From a virus, in IMG/VR virus record IMGVR_UViG_3300044949_001310, positions 1-26,918 of that record: a stretch of 26,918 nucleotides of DNA. The stretch is one strand, 5' to 3'. Shown here piece by piece: positions 1-4,918 of the stretch. A program made the translations under genes and the position numbers. How positions within the stretch are numbered: position 1 is the first letter of the stretch; each line of letters begins with the position of its first letter. The notes beneath the pieces are model-generated. The model was given only the letters and a program-made list of their open reading frames with translations, was not told the DNA's origin and ran no database searches.

Positions 1-1
1 C

Positions 2-121
2 GACAAGGCGGCGATGATTGCCGCCGTCCGGGCGCGCGGATTCTACCCGGCCGATGACAACGAGGCGGATGCCATAGCGATCCTGCTCTGGGCGATTGAC
101 ACCAAGGGTGGGGTGCAATGA
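2..121 (+). CDS. RuvC-like Holliday-junction resolvase, C-terminal end (partial)
   Basis: The window opens inside a plus-strand frame, and the last 39 codons run to a TGA at 119-121. The peptide contains a lysine/alanine helix followed by FYPADDNEADAIAILLWAI. The DDNEADA pattern matches the last acidic helix of phage RuvC-like, RNase-H-fold resolvases, where the final Asp completes the metal site. In the family these enzymes cut branched DNA during recombination and before packaging. The stop overlaps the next start as ATGA, so it belongs to the same transcript as the replication protein downstream. The catalytic N-terminus lies outside the window, so the assignment rests on a short tail only. 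Confidence 0.6.
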   Translation, partial: DKAAMIAAVRARGFYPADDNEADAIAILLWAIDTKGGVQ

Positions 122-978
122 GCCTGCCCTACTTCCCGCTCTACGCCGTTGACCATGAGGCCGAGACGGCGCACCTCAGCCTGGAGGAGGTCGGCGCCCA
201 CGACCGGCTCTGGCGCCTCTGCTGGATGACGCCCGGATGCAGCATTCCCGACGACCCGGCATGGATCGCCAGGCGCCTTCGGGTCGACGCCGAGACCTAT
301 GATCGAGTCGTCGCCGTGGTCATCGCCGAGTTCTTCAAGCGCCGCCGGAGACGCCTCTACAGCCCGCGATTGTTGGAGGAGTTTCAGAAAGCAGCTGCTG
401 CACGAAACGGTAGATCGAAAGCAGGCAAAGAAGGGGTGCTCGCTCGCAAGCGATTGAAAGACAAGCAAAAGAGTTTAAGCAATGCTAAAGCCGGGCTTTC
501 TGACACGCGCGCGTTACCAGAACCAGAACCAGAAAGAAAGAAAGAGAGTGCTATCGCACTCTCCAAAGAAAGCGCCGGCCCTGACCCGGAAGGCTTCGGC
601 GCGTTCTGGGAGACCTACCCCCACCGAGGCGGAGCGAAAAAGGGCAAGGTCCCTGCCCGGCGGTCCTACGCCAGCGCCCTGAGGGCCGGAGCCGCGCCAG
701 CGGACATTCTCGCCGGCGCCGAGCGATACCGATCCGATAGGCAGGCTCTCACCGGCTATGCCAAGGACCCGGCGACATGGCTCAACCAGAAAGGCTGGAC
801 CGATGACGTTGAGCCAACGCCAGCGCAGATCATCCCCATCACAGGAGGCAGGAATGGAACGTCGCAACATCGAGGCTCGGCCGCTTTCGACGTGGCCCAC
901 CGCGAATACGCCCGCCGTATTGCTGCGGGAGAGGTCGACCGAGGACCTGATCCAAGCGATCCATTCGCCGGGCGATGA
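118..978 (+). CDS. DUF1376-family phage replication protein
   Basis: 286 aa. Residues 1-90 (start MSLPYFPLYAVDHEAET, then a run through LEEVGAHDRLWRLCW) match DUF1376, a winged-helix-like domain of phage replication initiators related in role to lambda O. Residues ~90-150 are a Lys/Glu-rich linker (ARKRLKDKQKS, then PEPEPERKK) encoded by visibly AT-richer DNA. Residues ~160-240 (FWETYPHRGG, YAKDPATWLNQKGW) resemble the C-terminal segment common to phage replication proteins that precedes helicase-loader contacts. The start overlaps the upstream stop as ATGA and is preceded by a G-rich Shine-Dalgarno-like stretch. Its 3' end overlaps the next gene by 125 bp. An initiator role is inferred from family and context; the DUF1376 call is firm. 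Confidence 0.82.
   Translation: MSLPYFPLYAVDHEAETAHLSLEEVGAHDRLWRLCWMTPGCSIPDDPAWIARRLRVDAETYDRVVAVVIAEFFKRRRRRLYSPRLLEEFQKAAAARNGRSKAGKEGVLARKRLKDKQKSLSNAKAGLSDTRALPEPEPERKKESAIALSKESAGPDPEGFGAFWETYPHRGGAKKGKVPARRSYASALRAGAAPADILAGAERYRSDRQALTGYAKDPATWLNQKGWTDDVEPTPAQIIPITGGRNGTSQHRGSAAFDVAHREYARRIAAGEVDRGPDPSDPFAGR
380..565 (+). other. AT-richer linker with repeats and hairpin; candidate internal replication origin
   Basis: Inside the replication gene, GC falls to about 50% (hand count 30/60 at 421-480, 31/60 at 481-540), against clearly higher values either side. The stretch holds CCAGAA in tandem near 517-534, GAAA in tandem near 532-543, and a perfect hairpin with arms GAGAGTGC (544-551) and GCACTCTC (556-563) around a TATC loop. 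Lambda-type phages place ori inside the linker of gene O, so this is a plausible analogue. No DnaA box or clear long iterons were seen. Confidence 0.35.
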
Positions 979-1546
979 GGCCTTTGTGCTTGACCGGGCG
1001 AGGGTGACGCTCAAGCTCTTCTTCGAGCGGGACATGAGCGATCTAGACAAGGCCGAAATGCTCGAGGAGTTCGGCCGCGCTCTGCGCGATCTTCCCCGCT
1101 GGGCCGTATCGCAGGCGTTCGACAGGTGGAACCGCGAGCAACGTCGAAGGCCGGCGCCGGGCGACATTGTCGAATTGGCCAAGCAGGCAATGCGCCGGGT
1201 CACTGACGAGCTCGCAGATCGCCGAAGGGAGGGTGACGGCTCGGCGCTGCCCGGGCCTGAGACGGACCCGCGGGAGCGCGCGGAAATGGCAGAGCGCGCC
1301 AAGCGCATCCTTGAGGAAGCGGGGTTCACTGCGCGTCGAATTGATCTGGTGAACAGGTTTCCGACCGCCCGCACGGTCGAGGAGGCCGAGGCCAGGCTTG
1401 AATCGCTGCCGCCGCATTGGTCCAAGGCGGTCGCGCCAGACGGCCGGGAAATGGCCGCGTTGAGGGCAGAGCGCGCAGCCAACCCGATCATGAGGGCGGC
1501 GATGGAGGACGCACGTGGGCGCGGCTTCACCGAGGCGCAAACATGA
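854..1546 (+). CDS. Phage protein of unknown function, replication-module neighbour
   Basis: 230 aa, starting at the ATG at 854 because a perfect AGGAGG (843-848) sits five bases upstream. In-frame codons further upstream lie inside the DUF1376 gene without such a site. The protein is charged and mostly helical. The centre (RALRDLPRWAVSQAFDRWN, then RRPAPGDIVELAKQA) resembles small phage proteins encoded directly after DUF1376/O-type initiators, which may act as helicase loaders or accessory factors. That role is inferred from position only, and no Walker motif is present. The first 125 bases are also coding for the DUF1376 C-terminus in another frame. It ends in an ATGA overlap with the next gene. 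Confidence 0.68.
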   Translation: MERRNIEARPLSTWPTANTPAVLLRERSTEDLIQAIHSPGDEAFVLDRARVTLKLFFERDMSDLDKAEMLEEFGRALRDLPRWAVSQAFDRWNREQRRRPAPGDIVELAKQAMRRVTDELADRRREGDGSALPGPETDPRERAEMAERAKRILEEAGFTARRIDLVNRFPTARTVEEAEARLESLPPHWSKAVAPDGREMAALRAERAANPIMRAAMEDARGRGFTEAQT

Positions 1547-1827
1547 TCGAAAAGGGCGATTTCTGGAAGGGCGAGCACTTGATCCGCGCGCCGAAGCGCC
1601 CCACGGGCGAAGCTGTCGAGGCGATGCCCGTTCCGAACATGCGCAGAAACCCGAAGACGAGGACGTTCTCCACCGGCACCGGGCGCACGACCTGCAGCGT
1701 CGACGGTTGCGACACCGCGATCATGGCCAGCAACAGCGCGCAGGTCTGCCGCAAGCACAAGCACCGCGTCGGGTATTGCAAATGCCGCACTTGCCGCGCC
1801 CGAGACAGGCTGAGAAGCGAGGTATGA
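1543..1827 (+). CDS. Small Cys/His-rich, probably zinc-binding protein
   Basis: 94 aa, starting at the ATG of an ATGA overlap with the preceding gene. The C-terminal half carries a cluster of potential metal ligands: TTCSVDGC, then VCRKHKH, then YCKCRTC, i.e. six Cys and two His within about 45 residues, consistent with one or two zinc-binding knuckles. The N-terminal half (basic, Pro-rich) shows no recognisable domain. Small zinc-binding proteins are common in phage early/replication blocks, where they often contact nucleic acid, but nothing here fixes a function. It is translationally coupled on both sides, because its stop overlaps the next ATG. Confidence 0.65.
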   Translation: MIEKGDFWKGEHLIRAPKRPTGEAVEAMPVPNMRRNPKTRTFSTGTGRTTCSVDGCDTAIMASNSAQVCRKHKHRVGYCKCRTCRARDRLRSEV

Positions 1828-2318
1828 GCATGACGCTGCCGTTGACGTTCTACCGCGAGTGCCAGCGCCGGGGCTGGCTGATCGAAAGCGCGACGGCCGA
1901 CGGCTGCGTGGCAAAATGCCCTGAGCCCGGGTGCTCGGTGCGGATGGTGATCCGTGAGGGCGGCGTCATCCCGGCGCGGGCGTCCGAGGACGATGACGGC
2001 TGGATTGTCCTGAAGGGCGCGTCCCATGCCGTCGAGGTCGGCCGGCAGCGTCGGCAGCAGTTGCGTCTGTCGATTGCGGAGACCGAGGAGTGCGCGGGCC
2101 TGACGGCAGATCACATCGCCAAGGCCGAGACCGGCCGACAGTTCAACCTGGACACGGCCTGCGCGTGGTTCCCGGCGATCGGATACGACCTCGTGCTGAT
2201 CCCGCGACCGCTGCCGGCGATCACGCTTCGGGTTCTGGCTGAGACCCGCTCAAAGGAAGATTCTCGCGCGCGACGGTTTTCGCGAGGCGCGCGAGAGCCT
2301 CAAGACGAGCGGCGGTAA
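1824..2318 (+). CDS. XRE-like helix-turn-helix protein with N-terminal Cys motif
   Basis: 164 aa, ATG at 1824 overlapping the previous TGA. The N-terminus contains CVAKCPEPGC, a possible zinc knuckle. Residues ~75-130 read QLRLSIAETEECAGLTADHI, then AKAETGRQFNLDT, then IGYDLVLIPRP. That is the usual course of an XRE HTH (recognition helix, then a partner-choice segment, then the GYDLVLIPR ending found in many XRE antitoxin or regulator proteins). It is the last plus-strand gene before a convergent operon. Its final ~33 residues, after the domain end, overlap the 3' end of the minus-strand HTH gene by 98 bp and look poorly conserved (Arg/Glu-rich). Function is probably DNA binding; the target is unknown. 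Confidence 0.65.
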   Translation: MSMTLPLTFYRECQRRGWLIESATADGCVAKCPEPGCSVRMVIREGGVIPARASEDDDGWIVLKGASHAVEVGRQRRQQLRLSIAETEECAGLTADHIAKAETGRQFNLDTACAWFPAIGYDLVLIPRPLPAITLRVLAETRSKEDSRARRFSRGAREPQDERR

Positions 2319-2610
2319 CGGCGAGGGCCTCCGCGGCGCGCTCGATCTCGTCGCACATGGCCTGCGCCAGTTGCGTCTGGCGAACCTCTTTCGACGTGGC
2401 AAGGGCTGACACGGCCAGAAGGGCCGACAGGGGCATTGATGCGGGCACCTGGCGCCACTTGTAAATGGTCTGGGGGTGTATCTCGAGAACCTCGGCCAGA
2501 GCCGATACGGAGCCATAGCCGGGCGTCCCATAGAGTTGCTTCTGGTAGTCGAACAGCGCCTCGACCCGCTCCTGCGGGGTCATGGCCTTGGCCTCATGGG
2601 GTTGCAGCAT
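2221..2610 (-). CDS. HTH DNA-binding regulator, last gene of the minus-strand operon
   Basis: 129 aa. The ATG at 2610 (minus) is preceded by AGGATCAGGAC, a usable ribosome site. Residues ~30-60 (GSVSALAEVLEIHPQTIYKWRQVPASMP) form a helix-turn-helix with the wording typical of YdaS/Cro-like or transposase-type HTHs: a helix, then HPQTIYKW as recognition helix. The remainder is Ala/Glu-rich helix, perhaps for dimerisation. It sits at the end of the RadC-containing operon that runs opposite to the replication block, a position often held by a Cro- or repressor-type regulator. A role in the lysis/lysogeny or early/late switch is inference. Its 3' end overlaps the convergent plus-strand gene by 98 bp. 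Confidence 0.68.
   Translation of the reverse strand: MLQPHEAKAMTPQERVEALFDYQKQLYGTPGYGSVSALAEVLEIHPQTIYKWRQVPASMPLSALLAVSALATSKEVRQTQLAQAMCDEIERAAEALAVTAARLEALARLAKTVARENLPLSGSQPEPEA
2262..2296. terminator. Perfect 10-bp hairpin in the convergent gene overlap
   Basis: Arms TCTCGCGCGC (2262-2271) and GCGCGCGAGA (2287-2296) with a 15-nt loop lie exactly where the plus-strand HTH gene and the minus-strand HTH gene run into each other. No T-tract follows on either strand. It could act as a bidirectional pause or barrier rather than a classical intrinsic terminator. Confidence 0.35.
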
Positions 2611-2662
2611 CTTGTCCTGATCCTCGGAGAGGGTTATGGGGGGGCTTGTCCGTTGCTGGACG

Positions 2663-2707
2663 GCCCCGCCCCTTGTTCAACGGCCTTCGGGCCGGTTGGG
2701 GCGGGGC
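2663..2707 (-). terminator. Large GC-rich hairpin between the 60-aa gene and the HTH gene
   Basis: An outer perfect 10-bp stem, GCCCCGCCCC (2663-2672) with GGGGCGGGGC (2698-2707), encloses an inner GGCC-TTCG-GGCC stem-loop on the plus strand. It fills the 113-bp gap between two minus-strand genes. There is no T-run on the minus-strand exit side, so transcript stabilisation, processing or attenuation is as likely as termination. Confidence 0.45.
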
Positions 2708-2723
2708 AATTCTCTCCCCCCCC

Positions 2724-2906
2724 TCATCGTTCAAACAAGTTCAGTTGGGCCGGCTTCCCGGCGGCGGGCTGGCGCTCACAGCCGGGGATGACGGTCTGTT
2801 CGCCCGCCGGGGTGAGCTCGGAAGGGTATGCGGTCGGCACATAAAGTCGATCGTCCAGCGTGGCACGGTTGGGCCCCTCTGTTTTGTTGCGGTAGTAGAT
2901 GCTCAT
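2724..2906 (-). CDS. Small protein of unknown function (60 aa)
   Basis: The start is set at the ATG at 2906 (MSIYYRNKTEGPN), preceded by GAGGGAGAAGAG. A longer in-frame start at 2993 would run back through the intergenic repeat and is rejected. The protein has no membrane segment and ends with PAQLNLFER, a short tail of a kind often seen at phage and plasmid protein ends. I do not recognise a family. It is the third gene of the minus-strand operon, flanked on its upstream side by one copy of the ~56-bp hairpin repeat and on its downstream side by a different, larger hairpin. Confidence 0.55.
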   Translation of the reverse strand: MSIYYRNKTEGPNRATLDDRLYVPTAYPSELTPAGEQTVIPGCERQPAAGKPAQLNLFER

Positions 2907-2923
2907 CTGATCTCTTCTCCCTC

Positions 2924-2980
2924 TCATGCTCTGGCGCAGGGTGACGGGGCCGGAGTGAACCGGCCCGCACAGATGCGTCA
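2924..2980 (-). repeat. Intergenic hairpin repeat, copy A
   Basis: Read on the minus strand, the repeat begins exactly with the TGA stop of the 55-aa gene and continues for 57 bp to a final GCATGA. Its core is GGGCCGG-TTCACT-CCGGCCC (2947-2966), a perfect 7-bp stem with a 6-nt loop. Copy B at 3165-3219 is nearly identical, differing by a few substitutions and two single-base indels. The ribosome site of the 60-aa gene follows directly. Confidence 0.85.
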
Positions 2981-3145
2981 GTATCCAAGCCACTGGAGGA
3001 CCGACTGGGCGTCGTAATCGTCGCGGTCGCCCATCTCGGCGAAAAACTCGGCTTCGCCATCGGGCGAGATACCATGGTTGCGCAATTCGCGCAGGGCGCG
3101 CTTCCGCGAGATCGTCACACCTTCCGCGCTTTCGTAGTAAGTCAT
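2978..3145 (-). CDS. Small acidic protein of unknown function (55 aa)
   Basis: The start is at the ATG at 3145 (MTYYESAEGVT), with GGAGGGAGAG upstream on the minus strand. The longer frame back to 3220 passes through repeat copy B and is not used. The body, with RALRELRNHGISPDG followed by acidic residues and an ending VLQWLGY, looks like a compact soluble helical protein. I do not recognise a family with certainty. It lies between two copies of the same intergenic hairpin repeat, second in the operon headed by the RadC-like gene. Confidence 0.6.
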   Translation of the reverse strand: MTYYESAEGVTISRKRALRELRNHGISPDGEAEFFAEMGDRDDYDAQSVLQWLGY

Positions 3146-3164
3146 CTCGTCTCTCCCTCCGTTG

Positions 3165-3219
3165 TCATGCCTGGCGCATGTGATGGGGCCGGAGTGAACC
3201 GGCCCGCACAGATGCGTCA
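3165..3219 (-). repeat. Intergenic hairpin repeat, copy B
   Basis: This is a 55-bp copy of the repeat at 2924-2980. Again it starts precisely at the stop codon (TGA, 3217-3219) of the upstream minus-strand gene, here the RadC-like one. The stem GGGCCGG/CCGGCCC is at 3186-3192 and 3199-3205. The only changes from copy A are outside the stem-loop. Confidence 0.85.
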
Positions 3220-3690
3220 CATGAGACCGGCGGCTCGCATGGAGATATCGCGACCCGCCCCGACAATCACGTGGTCGTGGACGGTGATACCAAGCAATGC
3301 CCCGACCTTCACAACCTGTTTGGTCATCGCAATGTCAGACTCCGATGGAGTCGGATCGCCGGAAGGGTGGTTGTGAATCAGTATCAGGGCGCTGGCGTCG
3401 CAGAGGATGGCCTGCCGCATGATCTCGCGCGGATAGGCAGGCACATGATCAACCGTGCCGACCCCCATAAGGTGGTCGTCAAGCAGGCAATTCTTCCGGT
3501 CAAGAAAGAGGACGCGAAATTCCTCGCGCCGGGGGTTGCCGTGCTTCAGATGGACGTAGGCCAGAAGCGCGTCCCATGATGACAGAACATCGCGCTGCGG
3601 GCGGGTGAGGTAGGCCCGCGCGGCCTCAAGCATGGCTATCGGGCTCATGGCGGTCGAGTGGTCGAGAAGGTCAAGCTGCGTGGCGGGCAT
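3217..3690 (-). CDS. RadC-like JAB/MPN-domain protein, short phage form
   Basis: 157 aa. The JAMM-type metal motif is complete: HNHPSGDPTPSESD gives His106-x-His108 and Ser116-x-x-Asp119, with a likely upstream Glu57/58 in REEFRV. This is the RadC (UPF0758) JAB domain. The usual N-terminal helix-hairpin-helix is missing, replaced by ~35 residues, so it is a domain-only version as found on plasmids and phages. RadC's biochemical role is unsettled; in mobile elements it is often near anti-restriction or recombination genes. AGGAGAG lies just ahead of the ATG at 3690. It is the first gene of a four-gene minus-strand operon and is likely driven by the TTGACA promoter candidate at 3738-3766. Confidence 0.85.
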   Translation of the reverse strand: MPATQLDLLDHSTAMSPIAMLEAARAYLTRPQRDVLSSWDALLAYVHLKHGNPRREEFRVLFLDRKNCLLDDHLMGVGTVDHVPAYPREIMRQAILCDASALILIHNHPSGDPTPSESDIAMTKQVVKVGALLGITVHDHVIVGAGRDISMRAAGLM

Positions 3691-3725
3691 CCGGGTCTCT
3701 CCTGTTGCTGGGGGGCGTGTTCAGC

Positions 3726-3740
3726 GCCTTGCGACAAGGC
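3726..3740. promoter_or_regulatory. 15-bp dyad, possible operator
   Basis: GCCTTG-CGA-CAAGGC is a perfect 6-bp inverted repeat with a 3-bp centre. It overlaps the expected -10/start region of the minus-strand promoter candidate. It would suit a dimeric HTH repressor, possibly the one encoded at the end of this operon (inference). Confidence 0.4.
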
Positions 3741-3766
3741 CTATCGCGCAATGCTTGGCGTGTCAA
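3738..3766 (-). promoter_or_regulatory. Candidate promoter of the minus-strand RadC operon
   Basis: A perfect TTGACA is present on the minus strand (3766 to 3761). The -10 region, 16-17 bp on, is poor (ATAGGC/TAGGCC), so a sigma-70-type call is tentative. It lies ~50 bp before the RadC-like ATG in the divergent gap. Confidence 0.4.
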
Positions 3767-3901
3767 TGGGGAAAAGCAAAAAAACCGACACCGCCGGAAA
3801 AGGGCAGAATGAAACCCCGACGGCCGGTGGCGCCTCGCGCCTGGCCGGCCCTCCCTATCGTGCATGGGACCACGCGACCCGCCACGCTATCGCTTCAAAC
3901 C

Positions 3902-4390
3902 ATGAGCCAAGAACCAATCCCCCATACGGCAACACAGCCAACCAAAACCCCCCCTCGGGGGGCGCGCATCGTCCCAAAGACCATGCAAGCCATCACTATC
4001 CTGGCGGAGCAGGCAACCACAGTCGCAGAAGCCGCCAGACGAGTCGGCATGGACAGAACCGCCCTCTCAAAAGCACTTTCCCGGCCGCACATCAAAGCCG
4101 TCCTCGAAGCGAAAAAAGAGGCCTTCGCTCAAGAGGTTGACAACCTGCGAGAGACAGCCAGAAAGCGCGCAATCATCGTCGGGATCGAGCTCATGGGCGA
4201 GAACCAGCCACCGACAGTGAGGGCTAGGATGGTCGAGTTCTTCGCAGGCGAGGCAAAGAAGGCCGCGCAAACGAACGTGACCGTCCAGACCATGATCCAG
4301 CCGGGCTATGCTTATGTGCGGCCCGGGGAGCACGTCTTCGCAGTGGCCACTGATGTCACATCGGTAGGACAAGGCGAGAAAGCCGATTAG
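3902..4390 (+). CDS. Putative terminase small subunit (HTH protein)
   Basis: 162 aa if started at the ATG at 3902. Residues ~35-65 (ATTVAEAARRVGMDRTALSKALSRP) form an HTH of the kind that opens many small terminases, followed by a helical stretch (EAKKEAFAQEVDNLRETARKR). The product would recognise phage DNA and recruit the large terminase. Position just upstream of the RHH and TerL genes supports this, but the sequence alone would also fit another HTH regulator. No strong ribosome site precedes 3902. An in-frame ATG at 3809 has GGAAAAGGG upstream and would add 31 Pro/Arg-rich residues. The coding DNA is unusually C/A-rich, the opposite of the next genes. Confidence 0.55.
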   Translation: MSQEPIPHTATQPTKTPPRGARIVPKTMQAITILAEQATTVAEAARRVGMDRTALSKALSRPHIKAVLEAKKEAFAQEVDNLRETARKRAIIVGIELMGENQPPTVRARMVEFFAGEAKKAAQTNVTVQTMIQPGYAYVRPGEHVFAVATDVTSVGQGEKAD

Positions 4391-4475
4391 CATCAAGGAC
4401 TTGCGGCAATCGGTGGATCGCCGAGGCAATCCAGCGCCCTCGATCATGAACCTCGACGGTCGGAGATCGACCCCC

Positions 4476-4516
4476 GGGGGGATTGGCAGGGGGGGGGGTG
4501 GGGGCAAAAACCGGGG
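4476..4516 (+). other. G-quadruplex-type G-tracts
   Basis: On the plus strand the runs are G6 (4476-4481), G10 (4489-4498), G5 (4500-4504) and G4 (4513-4516), with short spacers. This is an uncommonly strong quadruplex-forming pattern. The G10 run is also a slippage-prone tract where assembly length may be unreliable. Confidence 0.6.
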
Positions 4517-4564
4517 CGCGCGTGTTTCATACTGGACCCACGCGCGGGCTGCTGATTTTTTTTT
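4517..4564 (+). terminator. Hairpin followed by T9
   Basis: Arms CGCGCGTG (4517-4524) and CACGCGCG (4539-4546) with a 14-nt loop are followed, after nine bases, by nine T (4556-4564). The gap between stem and T-run is longer than in a standard intrinsic terminator. It may end the small-terminase-like transcript. Confidence 0.4.
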
Positions 4565-4580
4565 ATTATCAGTGGCTTGA

Positions 4581-4629
4581 GTTTTCCACTGCCTAACTCG
4601 GGGTTTTCCATGTTTTAACCTGACTAACT
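4581..4629 (+). repeat. Imperfect tandem repeat, iteron-like
   Basis: GTTTTCCA occurs at 4581-4588 and 4603-4610, followed each time by CTAACT (4593-4598 and 4624-4629). A related GTTTTAAC is at 4612-4619. Two half-conserved units of about 22-27 bp thus sit in the most AT-rich part of the gap. Confidence 0.45.
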
Positions 4630-4690
4630 GTGCATATGGGGAGTGGATGGGGTGTGGGATTGGTGAGTGGCTGGTGGTTTGGAGGTTTGG

Positions 4691-4918
4691 ATGGCTGGAG
4701 GCAGACCAGGTCGCGGGCTTCGTCAGGTGACGGTATCGTTGCCTGTTGAGGTGTTGAGTGCGGTTGATGCGGTTGGTGGGGAGGGTCAGCGGAGCCGTGT
4801 GATCCGTGGTGTTCTGGAGGATTGGGCTGGGGGGCGTGTGTCGCAAAATGCGATGTCGGGTGTGCGGACGGTGAGGGACGTTCTGTCTGCGGTTCCGATG
4901 AAGGGCGGGGGTGGGTGA
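4691..4918 (+). CDS. Ribbon-helix-helix DNA-binding protein
   Basis: 75 aa. The start is taken at the ATG at 4691 because GGAGG (4681-4685) is five bases upstream; a GTG at 4667 lacks such a site. Residues ~8-45 (GLRQVTVSLPVEVLSAVDAV, then SRVIRGVLEDW) match a CopG/Arc-type RHH fold: beta strand, two helices, dimeric DNA binding. The stop overlaps the large-terminase ATG by one base, so translation is coupled. It could be an autoregulator of the late operon or act as the DNA-recognition subunit of the terminase; the sequence does not decide. The DNA is strikingly G/T-rich. Confidence 0.7.
   Translation: MAGGRPGRGLRQVTVSLPVEVLSAVDAVGGEGQRSRVIRGVLEDWAGGRVSQNAMSGVRTVRDVLSAVPMKGGGG

Larger units (their letters stand above)
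4391..4690 (+). other. 300-bp non-coding control region (packaging, promoter or origin candidate)
   Basis: No credible gene. From left to right it holds four G-tracts (4476-4516), a hairpin followed by nine T (4517-4564), an AT-rich stretch with imperfect repeats (4581-4629), a GTGCATATG word at 4630, and then the ribosome site of the RHH gene. Strand composition flips here: C over G by 26 to 10 at 3901-3960, G over C by 28 to 4 at 4621-4680 (hand counts). The location before the terminase genes also suits a pac/cos site. Confidence 0.6.

Noticed and set aside
514-1914. 466-aa minus-strand open frame
   Set aside because: Antisense to four chained plus-strand genes with good starts; Arg/Ser-rich, with no recognisable domain.
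2907-2993. Longer start for the 60-aa gene (and likewise 3146-3220 for the 55-aa gene)
   Set aside because: Both extensions translate the intergenic repeat and give the same MTHLCGPVHSGP-type peptide. Good ribosome sites sit before the shorter starts.
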